Source: Reticulascus tulasneorum (lineage: Eukaryota > Ascomycota > Sordariomycetes > Glomerellales > Reticulascaceae). From it: DNA of 64,000 nt. The notes beneath the pieces were generated by a model, which saw nothing but the letters and a program-made list of their open reading frames with translations, ran no database searches and was not told where the DNA came from. The stretch lies in contig LSAX01000005.1 in NCBI GenBank assembly GCA_001557505.1, positions 3,410,001-3,474,000 of the forward strand. Direction: 5' to 3'. Of the stretch, positions 34,646 through 48,586 are shown piece after piece. The first letter of the stretch is position 1. Each line of letters opens with the position of its first letter. Position numbers and translations under genes: made by a program.

Positions 34646-37015
34646 TCAGGGCGTGGGATAAGTAACTGTGAAAAGAACCGTCTTCAGATCCTCCAACAAC
34701 TGGTCGCACAATTTCCCAGCAAACATTTGTCTGAAATTGGACCTAACCATAGATCTTATTGCGATTTCAATGTCTTCATCTTCGTCAAACAAATGATAGG
34801 TGCGTATCTGTATCGTTTGTTCAGTTGCGGACGACTCTTCGAGTTGGATGAGCTGCTCTATCTCCGGGATTCCTGTTTGCACGGTGGTTTAGATGAGGCT
34901 ATGCAACTCGGAATAAATATTGCTTACCGCAGTTAATTATTGGTCCTACTATTGTCAGTCTTAACCCCAGTCTACTCGGTCTCGGGGACGTACCTGGCGC
35001 TGTATGCACAATCCTTTTCATTTCCAGAAACTGCTCCATTCCTTCTGCGTTGCCACTGAAAGATGCCCACAGTTCAGAGTTAGGCAATCTTTTAATACAA
35101 AGGTCGTTCATTAGAGTTAAGTACATAAGATTGTTCAGATGGGCATGTGTTGCAATACAGCCGTTGGCTATGTGTCGGTCGTTAGCAATGTAGAGAAGTG
35201 TATGCTGCCACGTACCAGCTGCAATGATGTTCTCTGGGCCATCTAGAGGATTCTCCGCATTGACGCTGTTCCATCTAAGCATGCTCCTTAGCCGCTTGAG
35301 GTAGAGCCAGACACGCCGAGACGGAAATCGAAGATATGTTTCCATCAGCAGTCGTCGGTTTCGCTCTCGCAATAGCTCGTAAACACCAACTGACCAAGCA
35401 TCAATCTTTATGCGTAGTTTTAACATCCGCGCAGTCTGATCTAGGTCTTTGAAGAGTGTTTGTGGCGATCCACCTGTTGGCAGAAGTAAGCAGTTGAGTA
35501 TCTACGAATTAGATTTCTGAGCAACCGGCGTTTACCTAGGCTCGTGTAAGACTGCAGGCAACCGAGGGGCAAGGCGGAGAACCTGCTGGGAAGGTCGTCT
35601 AACATGCGATGGAACTCAAGGGTTGCCTTTCGAAATTCTTCATAGTCAATGACTGACGGGTTGGGAAGGATGTGCCAAACAAACTTTCGGCTACAACCTG
35701 ATGACTCTAGTAGGGCAGCTAGTTTTCCAAGATGCCTGAGCCGTGTATCCTCACCCAAAAATACTTTTTTCGAGCTAGTACATGGGCCGGTCATGAACGA
35801 TTCCAGTGTCCGGAAAAAGCAGCCCACAGAGCCGAATACCACACTGGAGCACGAATGCGCGTTATCCAGCAAGATCTCGTTGATCATATTCACATGGTGA
35901 GTTTCGATGGAGTGGAATTCAAAGTCGAATCGGTGATCAAATCGTAATTTTCCGTTCTCGTGAGGTAGTAATTGCAATCGGCCGTTCTTAATCTCGCTGT
36001 AATTGTTCCTAGCCTTCTTGATCGGAAGATCCTCCAGCATAGATCGAACGTTGCCGCCGTAAACGTCATCCACCGCTAACTTGCGCACGGTTGCTCGCCA
36101 TTGCTGGTAGGCCGGATCAGCATCTTCTGTTGGTACGGGCAGGAGGGAACTTCGGAGAACAATCATCAACTTCGGGGAGACTGGAGCAAACTCGTGGTAG
36201 TTCGTCCATTCGGCGCCTTCAAGTTTGCCGGTCTCTTTATCCTTGACGAAGGTACTTGGTCCTTCGAAAACGTTGTAGCTGTTATCGGTGAGTATGAACT
36301 CGTCCTTAGGATCGGATGGTGTGCAAATTGCCATGTACATCCCGTCAACATGTTGCAGAAACCACAGTGCATCAGTCGGGTACATTTTTCGTCGAATATC
36401 AGCCTGCCACTTTCCTTCTGGATCCATCTCTATATCCATGATTGTTTCTAGGCCTTGGAACCAAACGTCCAGCGGCCTTTCAAATCCTTCTTCCATCATG
36501 TAATCGTGCATCAATTCTCTATCATTGGCGTCGTAGCTTTCGGGGGAAGAGTGGCCGAAGCGCTTGTAGAATCTTTTTCCACGATACTTTACAAGAAAAA
36601 GAAACTTGCGAATCAAGTTTCTTTTCTTGCGAGTAAGCCACACACTCGGGGACCCGGCATTAAAAGCTTTGACTATCTCCCGAAAGATTGGGCTGGCCTG
36701 CGACTCCAGCTGGCTGAATCTCTGCTCTAAATGCTGCTGCTTTGATTTGGGCTTCTGTGTATCTCGATACATGTCGGTTAGGCCAAGGATTCGCTTCACC
36801 GGGGTTTCGTCGATAGTCAAGGGGTCACCCAAGAGATTGACATTGTACAGCACGGGGTCTCCGGGATGCTTGCCCTTCTCGTACTTGCGTTTCGAGCTCG
36901 TTGAAAGAAGATTCTCGCTATCTGTGGGAACATAACGATGTGAAAAGTTCCGCAGTAAGAACTGTGGAACAAAATGTTGATATTGAGATCCTTCAGTAGC
37001 TGTCGGGGAGGCCAT
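34646..37015 (-). CDS. DUF4238-domain protein with C-terminal extension
   Basis: Five exons (37015-35536, 35473-35216, 35167-34994, 34948-34928, 34872-34646) give 719 residues; exon 4 is only 21 nt. The N-terminus has QYQHFVPQFLLRNFS, the signature of the DUF4238 family found in bacteria and fungi. Later EFILTDNSYNVFEG and FAPVSPKLMIVLRSSLLP fit the family core, which ends near residue 280. The remaining ~430 residues are a fungal-type extension, rich in helix-forming stretches, with no recognised domain. No signal peptide or membrane helix is seen. Function of the family is unknown. It sits in a block with kinase-like genes and unusual inverted repeats. Confidence 0.8.
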
Positions 37016-37489
37016 TGTGGAAGCTGGATCATGCTCGTGGTTTGGCCTGGAATGGGCACTCGAAGTATTTGTGTGGTTAATTCATGTCGGGCGGGGGAGA
37101 TGATTGACCGAGATAAAGCAGGAGGCCTACGATATGCAAGTCGATGGTGTTGGCCGCCTAAGAAACCAACGAACGTATCAAATGGCGAGGTCCCCCAAAA
37201 GCTCTTCCAATCATCGGCCTTCTTCTGAGTACATCATAATACATTATTTTATAGGTCTTGGCCACAATTCTACTGGTCTAAGTAACGTACTACTGTGGAG
37301 TTTGGGTTTATATATTTGTAGAAGCACATCCCATGAAGTTTTTGTTTGGACTCCCCACTCCCAACCTCTTAACTCTACACTCGCGTTAACCTTGCGTTTC
37401 CTTCTTTTCGCAACCATCTATAGCGACTGCCCAGAGGGAGTTCTTCTAGATCCCTCCCCCTACTAGGCTCCTCAAGTTTCGTCGCTCCC

Positions 37490-37540
37490 GGTTGCCCAGG
37501 TGCCTGGGCCGGATACCGGCTTCCAGGTACCTGGGCAACC
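37490..37540. repeat. Imperfect inverted repeat, 18-nt arms
   Basis: Arm 37490-37507 (GGTTGCCCAGGTGCCTGG) pairs with 37523-37540 with one mismatch around a 15-nt loop. The loop itself contains GCCGGATACCGGC. Confidence 0.85.
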
Positions 37541-37580
37541 AACCTTTACCAACCGACCGGCCGTTAAAAGTCTATCAAAC

Positions 37581-37653
37581 CGGGTCCAGAAAAACGGTCC
37601 CAGTCTTTCATCAACAGGTTTTCGTAAAGACTGGCACCGTTTTTCTGGACCCG
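37581..37653. repeat. Imperfect inverted repeat, 28-nt arms
   Basis: Arm 37581-37608 (beginning CGGGTCCAGAAAAACGG) pairs with 37626-37653 with a single mismatch around a 17-nt loop. It starts 40 nt after the neighbouring inverted repeat. Confidence 0.88.
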
Positions 37654-38342
37654 ACCTGAAGATTTAGCCGTGTAACATCCATCTTTGAGCGCTGCCAAAC
37701 GTATGCAAAATTCCAAATCAACTTGATAGCGTCCAGGGCTAATTACCATGACTTTGTAGATGCTTTTTCCACTTCGATTCGCCAGGATCCGACCAAGGGC
37801 TTCAGTTCTTGATTCTACGTATGCCATATCGAAACATGTTTTGGATATAGATCCTCTGCGGAAAGTGGTAGCTGCTTTTAGTGCTGCTGGGAAGCCATTT
37901 CGAACGAGAGGATATACATCCACAGCATGTTTCTTGTCTGGTATTACAAAGAGCAAGCAGCTGCCCTTCCCAATCGGACATCTCTGCTTTTTCCAGTGGA
38001 GAGAGATGGAGGTACTCGCGCTGGTACAGCAAAGCACATGGAAACATGTTAGTAAGTGTCACTTCTTCATCGTGTACTGGGGCAAACTAACCCGACATTC
38101 AAACAGCCAGATTGATGGACCTGGATATTGTCGAGAAAAGGTCTCCTTCCTAAACCCAACACAACAAACATATCAAGAACAATTCAAAACAACAACAACA
38201 ACGCACATCGCTCAAGTGGTGAAGTGGCATCAACCCACCAGAATTGGTACGGATTTGGTGTCACTTCGCAGCCTAAGTAATTCAGAGCTACAACACTCGT
38301 ATCAATTTACAGCAACCACAACGCATCAAAATATTTTGAGCC

Positions 38343-39194
38343 ATGGCGGAACAGGAGACGTTTTCCTGTGCCAATACTGCAACTGCCACGACATGGAATC
38401 TCCCGGAACTGCCAAACCTAGCCGAGTGGCACGGGGATACCTCGTTTAGTAGCGAGGTACAGTCTCGCCAGTCTATAGAAGGATTTGACAACATTGAGAA
38501 CATCGAGCTCTCACCTGACAGCGTGTTCCTGTCGGACTGCAACTTTCTGAACATCTCGGATTGCATCGATACCAGTGTGTTCCGAGATGCCAATTCGAAC
38601 TTAGATGATGAGGATAGCTGGGACTTTGTTCCACCAAGTCTAAACAGCGGCGAGCTGTCTTCCGCAGGATGTGTCTCTCCTAACACGCCAGCCAACGTCA
38701 ATACATTTTGCCTATCGCCAATCTCTCTGTCGTCTAGTGATCTCACGCCGCTAGCTTTCAGCAATTTGTTTATAGCAGGCCAAGTAGGCTGCTCTCAAAT
38801 GCAGGCTACAGAGCTTCCAGACTCACCCACAAGTCAGTTGTGGAACAGATTGCCGTCTTTGAACCAGAGCTCGACGCCGTTAAACCGCAAGAGGCCTCGC
38901 CGCAGCCCATCGGGCCTGAAGTAAGTTTCCCATTTCCATGTCACCGAAGATGTTTGGCTTAAGTCGAGTAACAGAAAGCAGAGGAGAAAGATTGAGAAAC
39001 CCGAAGTCTGCAAATACTGCCACAAGGGACATGCCCAATGGCGGGAGCTTGTGAGGCACTATATCTCTAATCACAAGCATCGTGCTGCTGCAGAGTTGGG
39101 AATCTCCACCAAAAGAATTCCCTGCCCCTACTGCACGAAAGACTTTGCGAGGAACGACCATCTTACAAGACACGTGAAGAACATACACGAGTGA
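38343..39194 (+). CDS. C2H2 zinc-finger transcription factor
   Basis: Two exons, 38343-38920 and 38975-39194, give 265 residues. The first ~190 residues are acidic and rich in Ser, Asn and Asp (for example DDEDSWDFVPP), fitting an activation region. A basic stretch (NRKRPRRSPSG) at the splice may act as nuclear signal. The C-terminus holds two C2H2-type fingers. The first is atypical (CKYCHKGHAQWRELVRHY then H residues); the second is classical, CPYCTKDFARNDHLTRHV ending NIH. This layout resembles short fungal C2H2 regulators. Target genes are unknown. The subtilisin gene lies downstream in convergent orientation. Confidence 0.85.
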
Positions 39195-40373
39195 TGAGAT
39201 TGCAAACTTCTGGATCTGAACCTTGGATGTTCGGATTTCGTATACTTTGTTTCCAATGACTTTATGAGCTTGGCTTTCTTTTCATTGGGAGGTGTCATTA
39301 TGATGATTGCTCTTGTATTTCAATTTGTTCTAGGTATTGGGTCATTTATGAAACGATTTCAATTAACAGACACCACTTGTGAGCCTGGCTTGACTTGAAG
39401 ATGCCATGCAAAACACGCGGTCCTTAAAAGCCATGTCGGAAACCCACTCAAGCCGCGATTCACGTTCGATGAGCGTCTCTAGATGGATGCTTGCCACGCG
39501 TCGCTCTCTACGAAGCAGTGGTGGAATGGCGGGGAACGGAGGATTGTAGAAGAACACTGGCGGTCACTCAATTCTAGGCTCGTCCTAGGAAGCACTTGTT
39601 TAGGGCTACTCCTGCGCTGCGACATATCTTGAAGCGTAGTCTGCATCCAGTTTCGAAAGAATGAATCGTTATTCTGTTTCAAGATTTATGGGGCGAGAGA
39701 ACATGCGTCTCCTTGATAGTGGATGCAGACCACGGAATGTGGGTGTTTCTCTTTCAGATGACGAAGCTGAAACGCGATAGTATGGGGTGCTGAACTCAAC
39801 CCTTCGTCTCATGAACGTCTAGTCTTGACAGATTTAAAAATTATGAATTAATTCGGAGGCAGTTCGTCGTCCCATCATTTATAGTTCTTTGGCACAAGAG
39901 AGATTAACAAGTAGAGATATGTGTCCCATTTGCCAAAGCTAATAGTTCTCCGCAGGGTTGTGTCTTTGTGCAGATTGATAGTTCATCATCTACCTATTTG
40001 ACCATATTGCCCCGTAAGGAGGTATAGAAATCAGATAAGATTTGCAGCTGCACGACCGGAATCTGGAGCAAAGAGTACTTCCCTGATCTAGTTCAACCTC
40101 GACAATGGCTATCAAGAAAAGGTTCCAACAGTTGTAGCACTTAAGACTGCATGGGTATAGACAAGTATATGCTGTTCATTTCTATGACATTTGCGCCGGG
40201 CAAACGAGCAAGCGAGAGCCTGCACCTTTCGTGAGCCTACCTCCCCTATTTGTAACCATTTATCCTTGCATCTAAATCATCTTTTGTACATGGTGTCGCA
40301 GTGACGACTGGTATCAATTTCCTAGCCTGCACAAAAGCTCGGCTGGCCAACCTAGTTTATACCACATAAGAAA
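39195..40373. other. Intergenic between convergent C2H2 and subtilisin genes
   Basis: About 1.2 kb, AT-rich in part; no gene or repeat is supported. Confidence 0.45.
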
Positions 40374-41877
<1,504 letters not shown>

Positions 41878-44210
41878 GATGTAAGGCGGTTGGGTTGGTG
41901 TGGTTGAACGGAAGGCGTCTGTTGAAACTTGAGGCAAGGTTTGAAAATGAATGACTTGTATGAAGAAAAAGAAGAAGGGCTGTGGAATATAATATAGATT
42001 GCTCTTTTGATTGAGAGATGGGCTTTGGTTCTTATGTATCTTGCTTCCTTCGATGAAACAAGTCAACGATATATGTCGAGTCAGCCGATCGTCAACGGTG
42101 TCTCCCTGCTAGGCAGTTCGCGGATGGGGCTGTAGGACATTCCCTGAGCGTTCCCCCATTCGGCAGCTAGATATAGCCGTCTCCACGAAGGCTTCGCGAG
42201 CCGGAGTGGGCGGGACATTGGGAGGGACTTCTTTTCGTCCAATGTGATCCCGTCAGCGACTGCGGTCGAGGGATTCTGCTTGACTCGATGCCTAGCCAGT
42301 GTATGCATGGCGAGGTAGATCCCGGCGAGCTAGCCCTGGACTGGCATCTGTCTGGATGGCCATGGTCTTTTGTGAAACATTTAACTTCCACACCAGTCGG
42401 CTCCCACAAAAGTGGAGACGGCAGGCGTTGGATCTGCGGCATTGCGTGCGTCTGCCGAACGAGTGGATGAGGGCTGATGTGGCAGTCTCCGTCTTGTCCT
42501 TCTCAGCCAGCGCAAGGACACCACGCATTCGCTCCCGATTAGTTGCGTGGGAGATCAGCCACTTCCCCTGAAATTAGCGAGGCCACCTAGTCTGCTCCGC
42601 CGGAAGCCAATGATGTGGCGCGGCGTGGTGCCAGTCGCGGTAGCGCTAAACGCCGATCGTCCGACACGCCACCATCCAACCTGGTTTTGCGATCCCATTT
42701 GATCATGCTGCCTTATTAGAAACTCGCCCTCATGTAAACAAGCGTTCATACTAACAGTTGCCCGGTTCGCTTGGAGACGTGAACCGGGTTTGCTTTGCAT
42801 GTTTGACTGGCGATGCATAGAGAGTAACATCTACAGACAGAGAGGACTTGGCCGCAAAGAGGGTCAAACTCCGCCGCTGCATCATTACTACAGGGGCGGC
42901 GGGCTAGCGGGCGACCAGGACAGCAGTCATGATCTATTTCGTCCGACTGGCCAATGCTCGCTCACCTTCCATGAATGGAAGTTTCGCCCTACAACGTAGA
43001 ACACATCCGTTGTGCCTGAAGATCTCGAGATCTAATTGTTATTTCCTTCATTGGCTTGGGCTAGCATGAATTTCATCCCTGGCGGTATCGCGCGAGCCAC
43101 AACCGGACGCCACACGGAGAGGCGTAGCAGAGGATCCGGGACCCCCCATGATACCCGGCACCCAAGTCAGCGATCCTGGAGGGAGGGTATCAAAACAAAA
43201 CAGCTCGCCAACTCTCGATGCGAAGGATATCGACCTGGGCCCTGGTCCGCGTGAGCCTAAACTGTGTACATGGAGATGCGCACCAAAAACCCTATTCTAA
43301 GCGTCCGCAGGGGCTACTACTAATCTACATTCGATGTAAGAATGCCAACTGGAATATTTGAAGTGTAAGAATCTTCCGCCAAAGACGGGTTCCCCACAAG
43401 AGACCAAAGCCCCCCAACCAGCCTAGCCTAACCACTGTCTGCATCCTTCGACCTTAGCTGCGCCTTCGCTTCGCCATGTCCCGGTAGGCTGTCTAGCCCT
43501 GAGCGATCTATCTTTGTCCCATCTAATGGCAGTGGCCATTAAATAATAATAGTGAATACCAGGCAACAGGTAAACGTGCCTCCACATTCGTTAATAATTC
43601 TGGAATCCCAGGAATCGTTGACGGGAAATCCTTCGCATAGAATCAAAGCGGCGAGCACCATAACATCACCATTGGGCGACCGGGGAAACGGATACCCGAG
43701 ATGACCACAGATGTGTCCTCCCGAGGGAAGGGGGAACGACATCAGAATCTGTGCTTTGCAATTGAATATCATCACCTGGATGACCCGCTGTACCAACTGT
43801 CCTTTGAACTTGTTCTTCTATTATTATGTCTCAATAGTGCTAGTAATCCACTTTGTCGGCGAATGCTGACGAAGGCATCGCTGAGAGATCCTGCCCTCCA
43901 GCAGTAGATGTCTTGGGTCTGTGAGAGGCCACTAATACCTGCACGATTCCGCCGACGCCTTCGACAGGACTTGCCGCCTATCTTTGATTTCCACGTGGAC
44001 TGATGCATGAGAGGTGACTGGCTAGACGGAGTCAGAACAGTTGTTTTGCGAGACATTGTGCAAACTCAACATCCATGAATCCTGTTGAGGAAGCTGTCTT
44101 TAGTCACATAGTCCTTTGTTGCTCGAGGGATGAAGCGACCAGAATGCATGCATTCAATTCGACATGCGCAAATCAGGGCGACATAGGTATAGCATGACTA
44201 CAGCATGACT
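41878..44210. other. Gene-poor stretch: subtilisin promoter and NCS1 3' flank
   Basis: About 2.3 kb. Several ORFs of 60-95 codons overlap in different frames with no domain marks. No gene is supported. Confidence 0.45.
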
Positions 44211-46099
44211 CTAAGCTGGAGCCATCTTGCTCGTTCCCGGTTCCTCACCCAGCCCTTCCCCTAGCTCCTCCACCCTCTTTGGCCGCTGGAAGGGTGCAAT
44301 TCCCTTTTGGGCGGCGACTGCCTCGTCAAATGTCCCGTACACATCTGTCTCATCCTGCATCGCGATCCTTGCGGGCTTCCATACGAAGCAGAGCAGCGTG
44401 TACAGCGCTGCTGCCTCTAAGAAGCCGAACATGTAGTTGCCCAGGTAGTACTTGTACAACCCGTCGCTAACTTTGACGCTTGGGTTGACAGCCGCAATCA
44501 TGCCTGGCATGGCAGGCACGAAACAAACGACCCAGGAGATGATCGCGCGCCAGTTGAACCCGTGCCAGTACCAATATGCCCCGTCCTTGGACCCCGTATA
44601 CAGCTGGCTGATCTCGATGCGTTGTCGCCTGATGATAAAGTAGTCAGCCATCATGATTCCAGTTAGTGGTCCCATGAAGACGGAAAAGCTAGCGGCCACA
44701 GCAACGAAGACGCTAGCCGTGTTGTAGAACTCCCAGGGCTGGACAGCCCATGAGAGGGCCGCGGCGAGAAGGGCACCGCGCTTAATGGTGATCCATGTGG
44801 GGAACAGGCCTGCAAGATCCATGCCAGCCGCATAGCCGTTTCCAAGAATATTTTCAGCAATCTGACTAATAACAAATCCTAAGCTGCAGAAGAAGGCCGC
44901 AGCGCGGGACTTTGGTGTGTAATCGTCAAGCATCCACTGTATGATCAGTGTGAGTGGATTCCAATACGGCTCGCCCTCGTAGATGGCCATAGACGCAGAT
45001 GCCGTCAGAATTGCGAAGATGGGGACAATCATGCCAGGAATAAAGAGGGAGAAGAGCATTCCAGGCACCTGCACCCCTTGCTTCCGCGCGAAGCGGGTGA
45101 AATCGCTCTGGTTTAGGATGCCGGCGGATATGCTCCCCACTGTGGCGACAATACCATACAGCCAAGCCCATCCCGTGGAGAGACTAGAAGGCTGCCGGGC
45201 ACCGGGTTCAAAGAGCGGCCCAGTACCGCCGGCGGTGGTGCAGGCCCAGATGGTGATACCCATCATGACAACAACGACAATCACATTGGCCGCGAGGACC
45301 GGTTTCTTGACCCTTTCGACGCGGATCAACTGTAGCCAAAGTCAGGCAATATCTCCACAGAAATAATATGGGTGGACGTACGAGAAAGGGGATGGATATG
45401 ATGTGGAACAGCAAGAAGCCTATAAAATCCCGTGTCACCATCTTGGCGCTTGCGGGAAACGTGTTCTCCATGGTGAGGAAGTCGTAGCTCCAGCTGCTTA
45501 GCATGGCAGCCACACAAAGGCCACCTAGCCAAGCTTGCGAGCCGTACCAAACGATTGAGAGCATGATACGAATGAGCTGCCCCAGGTAGGCGCCGTTCAT
45601 GCCCAAGATAACCCTGGGTAAGGAGTTAGCATCGTCGGCTGGAAAACGTGGCCGTAACGACTTGCCTCTGAGAAACAGTGAACCCGATATGCCACTCCGC
45701 ACCCATCCAACCGTTTCCGATGACCAGAAGGGCGATGAGAACCCTCGCAACGATCATGAGGCCCATCGTCTGCGGGATTGTCAAGCCGAGCGAGAGCATC
45801 GATGCGGCAGCAGTCCATGCGGAAATGCAGAGGCTGATCACAAGTTAACACCGTGACTATGCTTCAATTGCAGTAACTCACTTCGAGATCGATCCGAAAC
45901 CGAGGAACGCCCATACGCCCCAGGTCCTCCTAGATGGCGGGAGTGGCGCGATGTCCAAGTTGATCCATCTCGTCGTCTCATACCCGTACTCGGTATTGTC
46001 CTTTACCCTGATTTTTTCAAGTACCGTCTTCCACATGGTGTCTGTAGGACTTTTACCTCGTTTGTCAGTCAACCGTATCGAAGAGTTGGGGGGCAGCAT
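44211..46099 (-). CDS. NCS1-family nucleobase/hydantoin-type permease
   Basis: Four exons (46099-45882, 45833-45666, 45613-45382, 45329-44211) give 578 residues. Intron 2 appears to use a GC donor (GAG|GCAAGT at 45666/45665), which restores SQRVILGMNGAYLG. Family marks are TTRWINLDIAPLPPSRRTW and SWSYDFLTMENTFP. In the last exon GILNQSDFTRFARK is the conserved loop of the group, followed by GMMADYF-like IMMADYFIIRR. Twelve hydrophobic segments fit the LeuT fold of NCS1 carriers, which import uracil, allantoin, cytosine, purines, hydantoin or thiamine. The neighbouring hydantoinase fusion suggests a hydantoin or related cyclic amide as substrate (inference). Confidence 0.92.
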
Positions 46100-46634
46100 C
46101 GGTCTTGTAGGCTGTTCTTATCTGTAGTCGGGCTTGGCGAACCTCCCCCACGGTCGGAGATCAACCAACTTGTGCTCAATTCGCCACGCCGCTTTAACAA
46201 AGACTCGCGTGTGGGGAATGTTGCATCGGCGTCAAGAAGGTCCCTGCATAATCATGCTAGCATCCATGACTCGATGACAGATAGAACGTTCTTTAATTTG
46301 ATAACTTAACTAGATTTAGAGTCAGGAACTGCTTGACTGTGATTAAAAACACTGTAATGGCGACTTTTCCTTCGAATACTCTGAGGGGTTTGAGCATGCT
46401 CGATATCGACTTGAGTATTGAAGACTATAAACCTATGCGATGTGTCGCACATGGTTCGCAAATAGAATAAACACAAGTATAATGGCCCCCAGTCCGTGTC
46501 CATGAAATCAAACCATGACCGGCCACCAAGTATACGGCTGATCATCCAAACTCCTGTCGAGCCGTCTTCCTGCTCAAGGTGACGGCCCACTTCCAAAATG
46601 TGCAAGCGATTGCGCACATGCCAATCCCTAACTC
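46100..46634. other. Intergenic: NCS1 promoter and 3' flank of secreted protein gene
   Basis: No gene is seen; the region is moderately AT-rich. Confidence 0.45.
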
Positions 46635-47399
46635 TTACGCGTATGCATATACCAAGCCACCATCAGAATCCGGAACTGTAAAGACATTTGGGTCGTTGTA
46701 TAGCGCGGGTGCCCTGTAGCAGGCATATTGAGTCTGGCTAGGGCGGTAAACGACAAAGAAGGACATCGCCGAATAGATGTTGGCATTGAAAGAACACGAG
46801 CTGATGGGAGTGCAAGGACCCATATCGGCACGGTAGTAAGATACAAAGGCGTAGTTGCCAAAGTTGGTGGGACGAGTACCATTGCCCGCATAGAAGAGCC
46901 TGTACGTCTTCGATGACTGAGATACTGCCGTACACTGCGCCGGTACACCCACAGTCGCTATGTACGTGGGAGCAGTTGACGTGGTACTCGCGACTGTGAC
47001 TGTGGCGGTAACGGTGCTCGTCACTGGGGGGAGAGTGAGAGTGTCCGTAACGACCGTTGTGCTAATAGATGTCTCGGTTGTTGTGGTGCCAACGATGATC
47101 GTGGTGTAGACGCAGACGGGCGCATCAGTCGTTGTAGCTGGAGAAATGGTCGTTGTAGTCAAGGAGGAGGTTAGGCTAGGATACAGGCAGGAGCAGGCGC
47201 TAGAAAGGCGTGTCACGCCGCATGAGGGCTGGATGCCGGACGGCAAGGCATTAGTGGCAGTGATGACGCTGGTAGTGAAGTCAGCACAGAAGGCGCTGGC
47301 CTTTTGGTTTTTGATGTTGTTGTAGCAGTTATCAGCTACACAAGCAGCTCTGACGGCGGAGGCCGATGCCAGAGCAGCGGCAAGGGTGAACAGACGCAT
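46635..47399 (-). CDS. Secreted Ser/Thr-rich hypothetical protein
   Basis: A single exon of 254 residues from the ATG at 47399, chosen because it opens with a signal peptide (MRLFTLAAALASASAVRA). The N-terminal part has several cysteines (ACVADNCYNN, AFCADF, SACSCLYP). It is followed by a long Thr/Ser/Val-rich linker (about 105-165) expected to be O-glycosylated, and a C-terminal domain with more cysteines (GPCTPISSCSF, QYACYRAP). This is the layout of fungal cell-wall or extracellular proteins. The family is not recognised. The open frame continues upstream to 47591, but that part lacks protein-like features. Confidence 0.75.
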   Translation of the reverse strand: MRLFTLAAALASASAVRAACVADNCYNNIKNQKASAFCADFTTSVITATNALPSGIQPSCGVTRLSSACSCLYPSLTSSLTTTTISPATTTDAPVCVYTTIIVGTTTTETSISTTVVTDTLTLPPVTSTVTATVTVASTTSTAPTYIATVGVPAQCTAVSQSSKTYRLFYAGNGTRPTNFGNYAFVSYYRADMGPCTPISSCSFNANIYSAMSFFVVYRPSQTQYACYRAPALYNDPNVFTVPDSDGGLVYAYA

Positions 47400-48586
47400 A
47401 GTCGAGCAAGTATCTACAGATTTCAGGAATCCTAATGAACGTCGAGGAGAAACAAGCAATTGAAGAAGAAATCCAGGCAGGGGATCGCAGGAGCTGACAA
47501 CGATCATTAGGGGGCACAAATAGATGGGCCAAGAAATCTTTATACACAGTTCTCTGTCACGGTATTGATACTTTTCGTTTAGCATCCACAAATCTCATTT
47601 GCCGTATTCCGGGATTACAATATGCATTTGGCCACGAAAGGAAGCATGTTCAGCACGTTCATCGACGCCACAACGGGTCTCAACGTTGAATCGGGTTAGA
47701 AAGCCCCTGTCAGCCTCAGCTAGCAGAGGCTTCTAGCGCTGTTGTTGCTGGCCAGACTGATTTTTATGGAGCATTGGCTCCTTATTAGGCCTCGGTGATT
47801 AAATCCGCCAGATAGTTCGTATGCGCGCCCCTGGCTTTATTACCAAACTAACGATTTCTTACGTGTAGATCTTGATCTGTAGCAACAGAAGCTAATAATT
47901 GTGGCCTCCTCCTCGGATCATTGTCCAGAAGGGACTATGGATGGCAAAAATAGGTTGCCATGTAGGACTGGGGAAGCGAACAAGCTTCTCTGCTTGGAGA
48001 TGGGTCGACGGAAGACTTGTATGGTACGTGCAGCTATTTCAAGGCCTCAGTGCCGCCAAGATCTTAAAATCAAATCATGACTTGACTGTTAATCACCAGG
48101 AGTTGAGGCGTCCCCGCGCATTCAGAAGACAACGTTGCGCGCGCCGGATGTGACTAGCAAAGGAGCGAGACATCCTAAAGGCGGCGACAGTTTGCAGGGC
48201 AAATACACATGCCGAGGCGTGGGATTGCAGCATCGTACGCCCACTTCGAATGGACACCTAGAAGCAAGGCCACCTGACAGAAGAGATGCGAGGATCCAAT
48301 CCCATTCTCAGTTCTTATCAGATCCGCAGATACGTCAGTGGAACGCGAAAAAGCGGGGAGAGCTGATCGGCATTTCACGCCTCCCGCTCGCCACCGACAT
48401 CGGGCGAATCTCCGACAACAAAAACCTTGCTCCAAGCCACCTGGCCTTAGTTCCGCCCCCAGCTAAGCATACACCAATCAGAATCCGTTCGCAACCACTC
48501 CTACAAGTCGGGTCCGTATCATCTTGTTGTCGCCCGGAGCATGAGTCAATAGTCACCGATCCCCTCAGATCAACCATCAACCGATC
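47400..48586. other. Intergenic: divergent promoters of secreted protein and hydantoinase genes
   Basis: A CCAAT box at 48474-48478 lies about 110 nt upstream of the hydantoinase start. An ORF at 48135-48590 has no domain marks. Confidence 0.5.

Larger units (their letters stand above)
37016..38342. other. Intergenic with two adjacent inverted repeats; promoter of C2H2 gene
   Basis: The repeats are listed separately. Just before the C2H2 start there is a CAA-rich leader (about 38180-38210), typical of an unstructured 5' UTR. A 157-codon ORF on the minus strand (37564-38037) overlaps one repeat and shows no family features. Confidence 0.5.

Noticed and set aside
37564..38037. 157-codon minus-strand ORF
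   Set aside because: It runs through an inverted repeat, has no recognisable motif, and lies in the promoter side of the C2H2 gene.
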